In this document: positions 19,449 to 28,700 of the stretch, in pieces
Layout: each line of letters opens with the position of its first letter
How positions within the stretch are numbered: position 1 is the stretch's first letter
Source: Chloropicon primus
Lineage: Eukaryota > Chlorophyta > Chloropicophyceae > Chloropicales > Chloropicaceae
Assembly (NCBI GenBank): GCA_023205875.1
Contig: CP060754.1
Location: forward strand, 62,001 to 126,000
Reading direction: 5' to 3'
DNA: 64,000 nt
The notes under the pieces: model-generated
What the model was told of the DNA's origin: nothing
Databases searched by the model: none
Seen by the model: the letters and a program-made list of their open reading frames with translations, nothing else
Made by a program: the position numbers and the translations under genes

Positions 19449-20912
19449 TCACCTCAACTCAACCTTGAGCTCGTCCTCCAGTGCGCTGCGAAGATTGTAG
19501 AAAAAGAAAAGAGGTCAGCGATGTGCTGCTGCTGCTGCCGTGTATAAAGCGCGTTCGCCTGTGTAAAAAGAAAAAAAAAAGACTCACCTCCTGACTTTGT
19601 CCTGGACGCTGTTGATCTCCTCGTCCGTCAGAGACCTCTCCATGGACCTGTAAACTATTCTATAACAGTGGCTCGTCTTCCCCGTCTTCGGGTTGGCGAA
19701 CTCGTCGATCAGTTTGACTTCCTCCACGATGTCTCCGGCAATCCCCCTGACCGTCTCGCACAAGTTGTTCTCCGTGAAGTCCTCCGAGATCCAAAAGGCC
19801 ACGTCCTTGTTGCACGGAGGGAACTTGGAGAAGGACTTGAACTTGGAGGAGAGGTCCCCAGCCTTGAACTGCTTGAGGAACCTCTCGTCCTCGCTCCAGA
19901 AGAGCCTGATGTCGGGAATGTCGAAGAGGATCATGGCGAGCCTCTCGATCCCCAGGCCGAAAGCCCAGGCCCTCTTGCCCTCGCCGTAATTCCCGTCGAG
20001 GATCTGCTGCTGCATGACTCCGCAGCCCAGGACCTCGAGCCACTCGTCGTTGAAGAAGATCTCCAGCTCTATGGAGGGGTCCGTGAACGGGAAGTAGGCG
20101 TCCACCCACCTGCACTCGACGTCGCCGAACAGGTGCTTGGCGAGGCCCTCGAGCGTTCGCTTCAGGTCCTCCCTCACGTACTCCACCTCGCCCAGCCCGC
20201 TGCCCTCCCAGTCGCTCGGCTCGAAGATCTTCACGCCTTCCATCTGGTGGAACACCGGGTAGTGGGTGGCGTCGATCGTGTCCCTCCTGTACACGTCCCC
20301 GATCACCAAGAAGTTCTTGTGCTTCTCCCTCAGAAGCTCGGCCTGGTGGGCCGAGGTGTGGCAGCGGAGCACGGTCTCGCCGTCCACGTAGTACGTGTCG
20401 TTGTCGCTGCGGCTGACGTGGTCCGCGGGGATGAGCAGCTCGTCGAAGTTCTGCGCGGTCGTCACCACGGGGTAGAGGTCCTCGAAAAGCTTGAACTTCC
20501 CAGGGTCGCTCTGCTCAAAGTACTCGAAGATCGCCTCCTTGATGATCCCAAGCGGGTGGTCCTTCCTCTGGTGAAGGTTCGTCCCAAGCTTGTCGAATAT
20601 CGTGTCCGTCACGTTGTTCTGCGGGCTGCCCGTGATGATGTCCGACCTCGCGATGCTCTGGCTCGTCCGCTGCTTGGTCGCCAGGCCCCTCGCCACGGTC
20701 AGCCCGGGAAGCCTCGCCCCGAACAAGTCGCCCCCGAACAGGCTCGCACCCCTCCACCTCGAAGCCAACCCAGGCCCCGGCCTCTCCAGCAGGGCGCCAC
20801 CGCCCAAACGCCTCCTCCCCTGGACCTGGACCTCGCGACCGAGGCACCTCAGCGACGGCCTCGCCGCCCTGTGCGCCTGGAGGTGCGCCTGGCACCTCAC
20901 CGCGTGGCTCAT
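19449..20912 (-). CDS. FARS2: Organellar phenylalanyl-tRNA synthetase (FARS2 type)
   Basis: The exons on the minus strand are 19588-20912 and a 37-nt terminal exon 19449-19485 (102-nt intron, phase 2), giving 453 residues. Single-chain organellar PheRS charges tRNA-Phe in mitochondria and/or plastids. The catalytic core shows HQRKDHPLGIIKEAI, LRCHTSAHQAELL, FHQMEGVKIF and AFGLGIERLAMILFDIPDIR. A C-terminal anticodon-binding (FDX-ACB) domain starts near WISEDF. Without splicing the frame stops after DKVRR. The micro-exon adds SALEDELKVELR, restoring the usual family ending. The N-terminal 85 residues are Arg/Gly-rich, a targeting peptide. An in-frame ATG further upstream (21101) lies inside the 5S rRNA gene and is rejected. 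Confidence 0.92.
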
Positions 20913-21065
20913 CGTCGACCACGAAACAACCAACACGAAACAACCTAAACCCTGAGAAGCTCTCCCGGCCTCCTCGTCCTCGTCGCCCTCTCCCTCTTGG
21001 CGCTCTGGCCGGCGCACTCTCTCCGCCACAAACCGGAGATAAGGGAAGGGGCGGGGAGAGAAAGG

Positions 21066-21076
21066 GTATATATACG
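21066..21076 (+). promoter_or_regulatory. TATA-like element upstream of the 5S rRNA gene
   Basis: TATATATAC is centred about 27 bp before the inferred 5S start. TATA-like boxes at this spacing are used by 5S genes in plants. The element is nearly palindromic and could also act for the divergent PheRS gene, whose ATG is about 155 bp away. Confidence 0.55.
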
Positions 21077-21097
21077 CGAAATTCGCACTTTCCTCTA

Positions 21098-21216
21098 TCA
21101 TACGTTCATACCTACGTGAAAATACCCGATCCCATCAGAACTCGGAAGTCAAGCGCGTGTGGGCGAGATCAGTACTGTGGTTGGTGACAACACGGGAATC
21201 TCTCGTGGCGTATGTT
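21098..21216 (+). rRNA. 5S ribosomal RNA (single copy)
   Basis: The stretch matches the green-plant 5S consensus. It has a TTCATACC helix-I/loop-A segment, GATCCCATCAGAACTC, AAGTCAAGCGCGT (box A region), GGGCGAGATCAGTACT, and GGTTGGTGACAACACGGGAA (box C region). The ends pair (CATACG with CGTATG). The inferred length is 119 nt, the usual size, and a T-run follows directly. It is an isolated copy between protein genes and not part of an rDNA tandem array. The ends are good to about two bases. Confidence 0.93.
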
Positions 21217-21217
21217 C

Positions 21218-21229
21218 TTTTTTTTTTTT
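21218..21229 (+). terminator. RNA polymerase III T-run terminator of the 5S gene
   Basis: Twelve consecutive T residues start two bases after the inferred 3' end of the 5S RNA, the expected Pol III terminator. Confidence 0.85.
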
Positions 21230-21343
21230 ATCCCCAGAGCCCGGATCGACTCTCGCGCCCCGCAATCCATCTCCTCAGAGCTCGCGAAGAAACCCACCCA
21301 GCCAAGGCCAAAGCCAAAGAGAGATGATGATTCCTTTATTACA

Positions 21344-22672
21344 TCAGACGTCATCAGTGTAGTCGTCGTCCTCGTCCTCCTCCAACTCCTGAAGCCACTG
21401 CAAGATGTGAAAGTGACCTCCTTCATCTGCCGTGTCATAAATCTCCTCAGGGTCCCAAGGGCAAGGCGGGTCCTGGCTTCGGAGCCACATGAGAATATCA
21501 AGCCAACCTCCTCGAGCTGCCCATTTACAAGTCCACAAGTCCCAATCACAAGGTGGGTCCTGGCTTCGAGCCCACTGCAGAACAGCAAGGTGACCTCCTT
21601 CAGCTGCATATTCACAAGTCCTCCAGTCCCAAGGGCAAGGTGGATCCTGGCTTCGAGCCCACTTCAGAACATCAAGGTGACCTCCTCCAGCTGCCTCATA
21701 ACAAGTCCTCGAGTCCCAATCACAAGGTGGGTCCTGGCTTCGGAGCCACTGCAGAACGTCAAGGTGACCTCCTCGAGCTGCCCATTTACAAGTCGCCCAG
21801 CCCCAATCACAAGGCGGGTCCTGGCTTCGAGCCCACTGCAGAACGTCAAGGTGACCTCCTCGAGCTGCATTAGAACAAGTCTCCTTGTCCCAAAGGCAAG
21901 GCGGGTCCTGGCTTCGAGCCCACTGCAGAACATCAAGGTGACCTCCTCGAGCTGCATTAGAACAAGTCTCCTTGTTCCAAGGGCAAGGCGGATTCTGGCT
22001 TCGAGCCCACTGCAGAATATCAAGGTGACCTCCTCGAGCTGCCTCAGAACAAGTCCTCTCGTTCCAATCACAAGGCGGGTCCTGGCTTCGAGCCCACTGC
22101 AGAACATCAAGGTGACCTCCTCGAGCTGCTTCAGAACAAGTCTCTTCATCAAACCCGCACCCCTCGCTCCTCAACCATTCCAGCAACTCAATGCGACCTC
22201 CTGCAGCAGCTCCTGCAGCTGCTATCACTCCACGATACTTGTGATTGAGAGTCAAAGGGATCCCTTGACTCACCAACCACTCCATCACCTTCTTGCTGCC
22301 CTGGAAAGCGGCGAGGTGCAGCAGGTCAGAGTCGTACACGTGGTCGTAGTACTCGCCATATTTCCAGCTATGCCGTGCTCCCTTCCTCCTTTTGAACGAC
22401 CGAAGCACCCACTGGAACCAACCCAAAGTGAAGCAAGGCATCTGCTCGAACCTCTTGTCGTCCGTCAGGTCCGTCTTCAGAGCAACCTTCTTCTTCGGAT
22501 CAGGGTTCGCCATTGTCACCGCCTCGAGGAACGTCCTGCAGGTCAACCCGAAAGCGACCCGGTCGTAGTCGGCCACATGCTTGCCAATGACGCTCCACAG
22601 TACCCCCGGCAGCACTTCCAGTGCATCCCTGCCCTCCCTCCTCTGCCTCTTGCTCTCCATCGTCTCCTCCAT
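21344..22672 (-). CDS. Ankyrin-like 29-residue repeat protein, copy 1
   Basis: The start is the ATG at 22672, giving 442 residues. The N-terminal part (about 18-60) reads VLPGVLWSVIGKHVADYDRVAFGLTCRTF, a helical F-box-like segment. A linker of about 110 residues contains DLLHLAAFQGSKKVMEWL, a degenerate ankyrin unit. Eight or nine near-identical 29-residue units follow, with core GGHLDVLQWARSQDPPC and a WD..TC end. Such short ankyrin arrays are expanded in several algae. If the F-box is real, the protein may be a substrate receptor for a cullin ubiquitin ligase; this is inference. The 87-bp repeat unit keeps frame upon copy change. The C-terminus is a run of acidic residues. Confidence 0.8.
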   Translation of the reverse strand: MEETMESKRQRREGRDALEVLPGVLWSVIGKHVADYDRVAFGLTCRTFLEAVTMANPDPKKKVALKTDLTDDKRFEQMPCFTLGWFQWVLRSFKRRKGARHSWKYGEYYDHVYDSDLLHLAAFQGSKKVMEWLVSQGIPLTLNHKYRGVIAAAGAAAGGRIELLEWLRSEGCGFDEETCSEAARGGHLDVLQWARSQDPPCDWNERTCSEAARGGHLDILQWARSQNPPCPWNKETCSNAARGGHLDVLQWARSQDPPCLWDKETCSNAARGGHLDVLQWARSQDPPCDWGWATCKWAARGGHLDVLQWLRSQDPPCDWDSRTCYEAAGGGHLDVLKWARSQDPPCPWDWRTCEYAAEGGHLAVLQWARSQDPPCDWDLWTCKWAARGGWLDILMWLRSQDPPCPWDPEEIYDTADEGGHFHILQWLQELEEDEDDDYTDDV

Positions 22673-22695
22673 CTTCACTTCCGTGCTCCTCAGAC

Positions 22696-22950
22696 GATCC
22701 TCACCAATGGGTCGTTCTTGTCGCGCGAGGGCTCGCTCGAAAGAGCAAGAGACACTCCTTCCGCCCCTCTATCACTCGAAAACCCTCCGGCACAAAATCC
22801 CGCCCTCGTCGTCGCCTCCCCTCCTCGGTGATCTACGCCTTGATCGTCCTTTCGTTTCCTCTCTCTCTCGTTTCGTGTCGTCGCCAGATCCTCACCACTG
22901 GGTCGTTTCTTTCGCGCGAGAGCTCGTTCGAAAGAGCACGAGACGACGCT
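22696..22950. repeat. Direct duplication upstream of ankyrin-like copy 1
   Basis: Two diverged copies of a roughly 60-bp segment begin at 22696 and 22887, 191 bp apart. Both start GATCCTCACCA.TGGGTCGT and share CGCTCGAAAGAGCA-like or GTTCGAAAGAGCA blocks. The inner GCTCGAAAGAGC is itself a small inverted repeat. The segment lies just 5' of the copy-1 gene and before the truncated third copy. This suggests a tandem duplication in which the gene body of one copy was lost. Confidence 0.65.
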
Positions 22951-23170
22951 TCCGCCTGTTCGGTCCTCCTTCTCTCTCTTTTCCTCCTCCGCGCGCTCCC
23001 GTCCTCTCCGTTTCTCTCGTTCTCCTCCCCCTTGTGTTCGCCCTCGTGGCCTCGGGCCGTTATGATGGTTCAGCGGAAGGGAGAAAATGAAGAGAAAGAA
23101 ACAAAGAGAGGAGGAGAGGAGGAACCAGGAAGGAAAGCGAAGGTCGATGACAGGAAGAGATTGTTCTTGG

Positions 23171-23410
23171 TTAAGAATTGGCATTGATCCATTCGATGAC
23201 GCGCTGGTGATTGCGGTGCTTCGCCACAATTCTGCACCTGTTTGGGATCCAAGGGCAAGGCGGGTCCTGGCTTCGCAGCCACTGCAGCACCTGCTTGCTG
23301 CCCTGGAAAGCGGCGAGGTGCATCAGGTCGGTGTCGCACGGCTGTTTTGAATCTCTTCGTTTGCGCGGCCCCTCCCTCCTCCCGAACGATCGAAACACCC
23401 ACTGGAACAA
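23171..23410 (-). pseudogene. Truncated ankyrin-like repeat gene copy
   Basis: About 80 codons match the middle of the neighbouring genes: a FQWVFRSFGRREG segment, DTDLMHLAAFQGSKQVLQWL and a single RSQDPPCPW unit. A diverged end and a stop follow. The F-box-like N-terminus and the repeat array are missing, and no good start codon is in frame. It lies between two full copies in the same orientation, so it is read as the relic of a tandem duplicate. A short expressed protein cannot be excluded. Confidence 0.65.
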
Positions 23411-23592
23411 CACATGGACGCATCGACGACGATGATGATGACGATGATGCACGGAAAGCAAAGATCGGGTTGCGGCTCACATCAAAAGGCGATCTACAGG
23501 GTGGTTAGAAGAATTCTCCTCGATTCTCGTTCGACGACGGCAAAGACGGTCCGAATCTTCGATCGCCGTGATCCTTGATCCATCCTTCCCCA

Positions 23593-25611
23593 CTAAGAGA
23601 GAGAGGTCCAATTGTTCTGCAATGCCTTTTCGCGAGTCCATTCGTCCCAGTCACAAGGCGGGTCCTGGCTCCGAAGCCACTTGAGGACGTCAAGGTGGCC
23701 ATGCTGCGCTGCCCCTCTACAAGTCCTGGCGCTCCAATCACAAGGCGGGTCCTGGCTTCGAAGCCACTGCAGAACGTCAAGGTGACCCTTTTCAGCTGCC
23801 TTGGTGCAAGTCCACTCGTTCCAATCACAAGGCGGGTCCTGGCTTCGAAGCCACTTGAGCACGTCAAGGTTGCCTCCCCGAGCTGCCTCCTCGCAAGTGA
23901 AAGCGCCCCAAGGGCAAGGTATGTCCTGGCTTCGAACCCACTGCAGAACGTGGAGGTGACCTACCCGAGCTGCACTGGAGCACGTCACCTCGTCCCAAGG
24001 GCAAGGCGGGTCCTGGCTTCGAGCCCACTTGAGCACGTCCAGGTGGCCTCCCTCGGCCGCACCGTAACAAGTCCACTCGCTGCCGGGACAAGGCGGATTC
24101 TGGCTTCGCAGCCACTGCAGCATGTGAAGATGGCCTGCTCCAGCTGCCCAAAACCAAGTCAACCCGTCCCAACGCGGCTCCTGACTGCGAAGCCACTGCA
24201 GGACGCCAAGGTGACCACGCTGAGCCGCCGCTTTCCAGACACCGTTGCTCCAAGGGCATGGCGGGTCCTGGCTCCGAGCCCACTGCAGAACATCAAGGCG
24301 ACCCCCCTCAGCTGCACCACAACAAGTACTCGCGCCCCAGGGACAAGGCGGATGCTGGCTTCGAGCCCACTGCAGCATGTCAAGGTGACCTCCTCGAGCT
24401 GCCCATCCACAAGTCATTTCGTCCCAAGGGCAAGGCGGGTCCTGGCTCCGAGCCCACTGCAGAACATCAAGGCGACCCCCCTCAGCTGCACCACAACAAG
24501 TACTCGCGCCCCAGGGACAAGGCGGATGCTGGCTCCGAGCCCACTGCAGCATGCCAAGGCGACCTCCAAAAGCTGCCCATCCACAAGTCATTTCGTCCCA
24601 AGGGCAAGGCGGGTCCTGGCTTCGAAGCCACTGCAGAACATCAAGGTGACCTCCTTTAGCTGCAAAACGACAAGCATCCTCGTCCCAATCACAAGGTGGA
24701 CGCTGACTTCGAAGCCACTTCAGAACGTCAATGTGACCGAATCGAGCTGCAGCATCACAAGTATCCTTGCTCCAAGGGCAAGGGGGATCCCGACTTCGCA
24801 GCCACTGCAGAATGTCAAGGCGACCGCTCATAGCTGCACCAACACAAGTCTCCCGGTCCCAAGGGCAAGGCGGGTCTTGGCTCCGAGCCCACTTCAGAAC
24901 GTGAAGGTGGCCTCCTTTAGCTGCCCAAGCACAAATGCCCTCGCTCCACGGGCAAGGCGGGTCCTGGCTTCGAGCCCACTTCAGAACGTCAAGGTGACCT
25001 CCCAAAGCTGCTGCTTTACAAGTCTCGTCGTCCCAAGGGCAAGGTGGATCCTGGCTTCGAAGCCACTGCAAGATGCCAAGGTGACCACGCTGAGCTGCCG
25101 CTCTGCAAGCCATCGCGTTCCAAGGGCAAGGTGGATCCTGACTGCGAGCCCACTGCAGAACATCAAGTCGACCTGTCAGAGCTAGAATAGAACAAGTAAG
25201 CTCTTCCCAAGGACAAGGAGGATCCCTTCTTCGCAGCCACTTCATCACCTCCTTGCTGCCCTGGGCAGCGGCGAGGTACATCAGGTCACCGTCGTACAAG
25301 TGGTCCAAGTACTTTCCATATCTCCGAACAGTCGCTGCTCCCTCCCTCCGTTCGAACGACTGGTACACCCACTGGAACCAACCAGGAGTGAAGCAAGGCG
25401 TCTGCTTGTCCACCACTGCGTTGTCAGTCAGGTCCGTCCTCAGAGCACCCCCCGGTTTCACCGCCTTGAGGAACGCCCTGCACGTCAACCCAAAAGCGAG
25501 GCGGTCGTAGGGATCCAAATGACTTGCGACCACGGACCACCAAGCCTCTGAAACCATTTCCACTTTTCCTCCCTTTCCCTCGACACCTCCATGGCAATCC
25601 GCTGAAGCCAT
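23593..25611 (-). CDS. Ankyrin-like 29-residue repeat protein, copy 2
   Basis: The start is the first ATG (25611), giving 672 residues; a second ATG lies about 18 codons on. The architecture matches copy 1. An F-box-like segment (about 20-50, WWSVVASHLDPYDRLAFGLTC) is followed by a GWFQWVYQSFERREG linker. About 18 tandem 29-residue units follow, with core GHLDVLQWLRSQDPPCPW. The array holds a recent two-unit duplication. Unit-to-unit changes concentrate after the WD and before TC, the exposed loop side, as expected for a binding surface. Partner and function are unknown. Only 129 bp separate it from symplekin, which is divergently transcribed. Confidence 0.8.
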   Translation of the reverse strand: MASADCHGGVEGKGGKVEMVSEAWWSVVASHLDPYDRLAFGLTCRAFLKAVKPGGALRTDLTDNAVVDKQTPCFTPGWFQWVYQSFERREGAATVRRYGKYLDHLYDGDLMYLAAAQGSKEVMKWLRRRDPPCPWEELTCSILALTGRLDVLQWARSQDPPCPWNAMACRAAAQRGHLGILQWLRSQDPPCPWDDETCKAAALGGHLDVLKWARSQDPPCPWSEGICAWAAKGGHLHVLKWARSQDPPCPWDRETCVGAAMSGRLDILQWLRSRDPPCPWSKDTCDAAARFGHIDVLKWLRSQRPPCDWDEDACRFAAKGGHLDVLQWLRSQDPPCPWDEMTCGWAAFGGRLGMLQWARSQHPPCPWGASTCCGAAEGGRLDVLQWARSQDPPCPWDEMTCGWAARGGHLDMLQWARSQHPPCPWGASTCCGAAEGGRLDVLQWARSQDPPCPWSNGVWKAAAQRGHLGVLQWLRSQEPRWDGLTWFWAAGAGHLHMLQWLRSQNPPCPGSEWTCYGAAEGGHLDVLKWARSQDPPCPWDEVTCSSAARVGHLHVLQWVRSQDIPCPWGAFTCEEAARGGNLDVLKWLRSQDPPCDWNEWTCTKAAEKGHLDVLQWLRSQDPPCDWSARTCRGAAQHGHLDVLKWLRSQDPPCDWDEWTREKALQNNWTSLS
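24261..24608. repeat. 174-bp tandem segmental duplication inside the ankyrin-like array
   Basis: Two 174-bp blocks (24261-24434 and 24435-24608), each two 87-bp units, are almost identical at DNA level. They include a long exact run through CTCAGCTGCACCACAACAAG. Other units are far more diverged, so this duplication is recent and probably arose by unequal exchange. Confidence 0.8.
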
Positions 25612-25740
25612 CGGCTCCTTGGCCTTGGCCTTGGCCTTGGGACCATTCTCATTGCCAGGAGCGGAGGGGCGGGAGAGGGAAGAGGAAGAGGAAGAGGAGA
25701 GGAGTTTGGTTTTGGTTTTGGTGGTGTGTGGTGTGTGGTG
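25612..25740. promoter_or_regulatory. 129-bp bidirectional promoter, ankyrin-like copy 2 / symplekin
   Basis: Both start codons flank this short gap. It contains a CCTTGG repeat (about 25618-25638), a GAGGAA run and a GGTTTT/GGTGTGTGG run. Both 5' UTRs must fit here unless they overlap. Confidence 0.5.
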
Positions 25741-28700
25741 ATGGGGGGGGAGGGGGAGCACAAGAGGGACCAGGCGGTGGAGGCATTCAATGAATTGAAG
25801 CTACTGGGGTCGGGGCAGGAGAAGGCGACCAAGGTGAAGGAGTTGACGGAGCTCCTGATCCGTGTGCCTGCTGCGAGGGGGTTGCTGCCGGAGTTCGTGC
25901 CTGAGTTGTGCGACCTTCAGGTGGAGACGAATGCGGTGGTAAGGAAGGAGCTCGCGGCGTTTCTCGAGGCGCTGGGCGGCCTGCCGACCGACGTCCTAGC
26001 GAGCACGGGGGCGGCGGCGTACCTTCCCAAGGCGGTGGAGACCCTTGGGGCGCTGAGCCGCGACGAGAGCGAGAAGGTCGGCAAGCGGGCTCTCATGGCA
26101 GGGATCTCGCTCTTCACGGGGATCTACAAGGCCTGCGTGAGAGAGCACGACGCTTCCCAGCTCGGGGCGTGCTGGTCCGCCCTGTCTGACCTGAGGTCGA
26201 GCGCCGCGGGGACGCTCGATTCTCGGACAGCAAAGGGAGGCTTCAAGGTGTATGCCTGCAAGTACTTGGAGTCCCTCGTCCTTTTCCTGAGCGAGGAAGA
26301 GCTCGAGAAGCTTTGCACGAGCGACCCAAACCTCTACGCGAAGTTCAACGCCGGGGCCACGGAAGCGGGTGCTGCCATATTCAACTTGGCGACCACGCTC
26401 ACCTCGGTGGGTGGTGGCACGCCGTCCGGAGGCGACGTTCCCGCACCGGTGGCGATAGTCCTCCTGAGCGCCCTGGGCGCTTTCGCAAAGTGCAGGCCGG
26501 ACCTTTACGCTCAGGGGGCGTGCGGCCTCCTTTCCAAGGTCGCGGATGCGCTGGGAAGTGAGCAGACCGCCGAGGGCTTATCCGAGACAAAGTCAGCCGC
26601 CCTGCTGCAAACCCTGAAGCAGGTCCTGCTGACCCTTGTCAAGTCAGACAAGCTCAGGGATCTCGAGACGGTGAGGGAGACGTGCGCGTCTTCCTTGGGG
26701 AAGATAGGATTCGAGGATGCGGCCCAGCAGGCCCTGAGATCAGATAGGTCGGGCAGAGCCTCGTCGTCCTCCGGCCACTCCAAGCGCTCTTCGCGGCACA
26801 TGGAAGCGTCTGGAAGGCCGTCGAAGCAGCACAAGGGAATGGATGAGCTCAACCCAAAGGCACTACTGCAGCATTTCACAGGCCTGGTTCACCGGATAAG
26901 AGCCATATTGGAGAGCAACGACTTGCACGATTTTGAGGGGCCGATCTTGTCGCCAGAGGCGACGGCAGACGCGGTCCTCTCGAATTTCGGCCTGAACATT
27001 GGTGACTTCGTGGCAGCCACCGAGACCACGAGCGATTTGACCCCCAAGGGCGGCTCCTACGCGAGGACGTCGGCGGAGGCCCTCATGGACACAAACCTGG
27101 CGGCGATGAACTTGGTGAGCAGCCTGTCCAAGGAGGACATCAAGGTCATGTCGATGGAGTCCTTGAAGAGGGTGTTTGCCTCAAACATGGACAGCCTCGC
27201 TCAGGGTGAGGGGGGGGACGAGCTGTCGATTCAAGACAAGCTCCTGTCCAGGATCGTGGCGATTATCCTTGAGAACTTTTGGGAAGGGGACAGAAGCTAC
27301 TGTCAGAAAGTTCTGGATTCCGTGGTGGAACACATTTTGGAGAAAATGCAACGCGACAGGGGTCACGCCACGTGCATGGGGCTGTTCTACGCGGTATTTG
27401 CTCTGGGAGAGCCCTTCAGGGGGGTCTACAACGCCCTCCTGCTGAAGCTCGTAAAGGGGGTGAGGCAGACGTTGCCGCCCCACGATCCAGCCCTGTGCAA
27501 ACTAATGTTGGAGGTACCGGTTCTGCCCCAAACTGAAATCGTTCGCTTCCTTCGCGACTTGATTATCATGAGCTCGGATCAAGAGGGGGAGGAGGAGGCC
27601 GTGGAGTGGGCCACTCTGGGCTTGAACACGCTTCGGGACTTGGTCTTTGAGCGACCGAGCTTGAGAAGGGCGTGTCTGAACCTCTCTCTCAGTTGCGCCA
27701 TGCACAACAACGGGGGTCTGAGAGCGAAAGCAATAAAACTGGTCGCGGACACCCTTTATCCCGTGACCTACCTGCAGGGAGACATAGAGAAGTTTGCGCT
27801 CAAGGCCTTGAGCCAACTCACGACGGCTAGCGACGGGGTATCTGAAGGCGAAGTGTCCCGCCACATGGAGCTTTTCTTTGCCTTGTGCACCAAGAAGCAC
27901 GACCTGCTGCACGAGCTCCTGTCGATGTTCGCGAGGGCGTCCCAAGTCCAGAAGAAGGTCATGAACCAGAATGTGATGAGCTTAGCAAAGGAGATACCTC
28001 CGTCGTCGCCCTCGGTGGTCGTGGTGGTCGAGAACCCTCCCAAAGGGTCGGAGATCTTGCTGCTCCTGATGCTGCACTCCATGGCGGAAGCCGCCACCCT
28101 TCCCAAGCAGTTGGTGAGGGCTGTCCAAGCCCTGTACAGGAAGACGGGGGACTCCAGGTTCATTGTTCCAATCTTTGGGTACATGCCAAAGGCTGATGCG
28201 ATTGAGGTTCTCCCAAAGTTCGTGGAGCTGCCGGAGACGGCCAGGAAGACGGCCGTTGTGAACGCCTTCACCAGCGATCCCGAGGGCCTGAGCCCCGAGT
28301 CCCTCTCGGCATCCGAGCTGTTCGTGCGCCTCCACCTCATCGACGAGGCGAAGCACAAGATCCCCCTGAAGAAGCTCATCGAGTGCACCAACATGTGTTT
28401 CCAGCTCAAGAGCATCTTTACGCCCAAGGTCCTCTCGATCTCGGTGCAGCACCTCGTGCAGTACACCCCGCTGCCAAAGTTGTTCATGAGGACCGTGATT
28501 CAGACCGCGAATGCGGCCCCGCAGCTCAAGGGCTTCATCGTCCAACTGCTTGCCAGGCTGGTGGCAAAGAAAATCTGGGAGGACCTGCCGCAGTGGCAGG
28601 GCTTCCTCATGTGCGCATCCAAGCTGGGGGCTTACCCGGTTCTCCTGCAGCTGCCCACGCCCCACCTCCAGGCAGCCATACAGAGGATGCCGGATTTGAA

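Noticed and set aside
21099-21101. Upstream in-frame ATG of PheRS
   Set aside because: It lies within the 5S rRNA gene and upstream of the TATA element; the 20912 ATG is followed by a good targeting peptide.
22739-22750. GCTCGAAAGAGC hairpin as a terminator
   Set aside because: It is short, not followed by a T-run and lies in a duplicated upstream segment.
21212-22831. 539-codon plus-strand open frame opposite ankyrin-like copy 1 (and a 536-codon one at 23575-25185)
   Set aside because: They are mirror frames kept open because the 87-bp unit is a multiple of three. Their translation is a monotonous repeat with no domain, while the minus strand encodes a clear ankyrin-like family.
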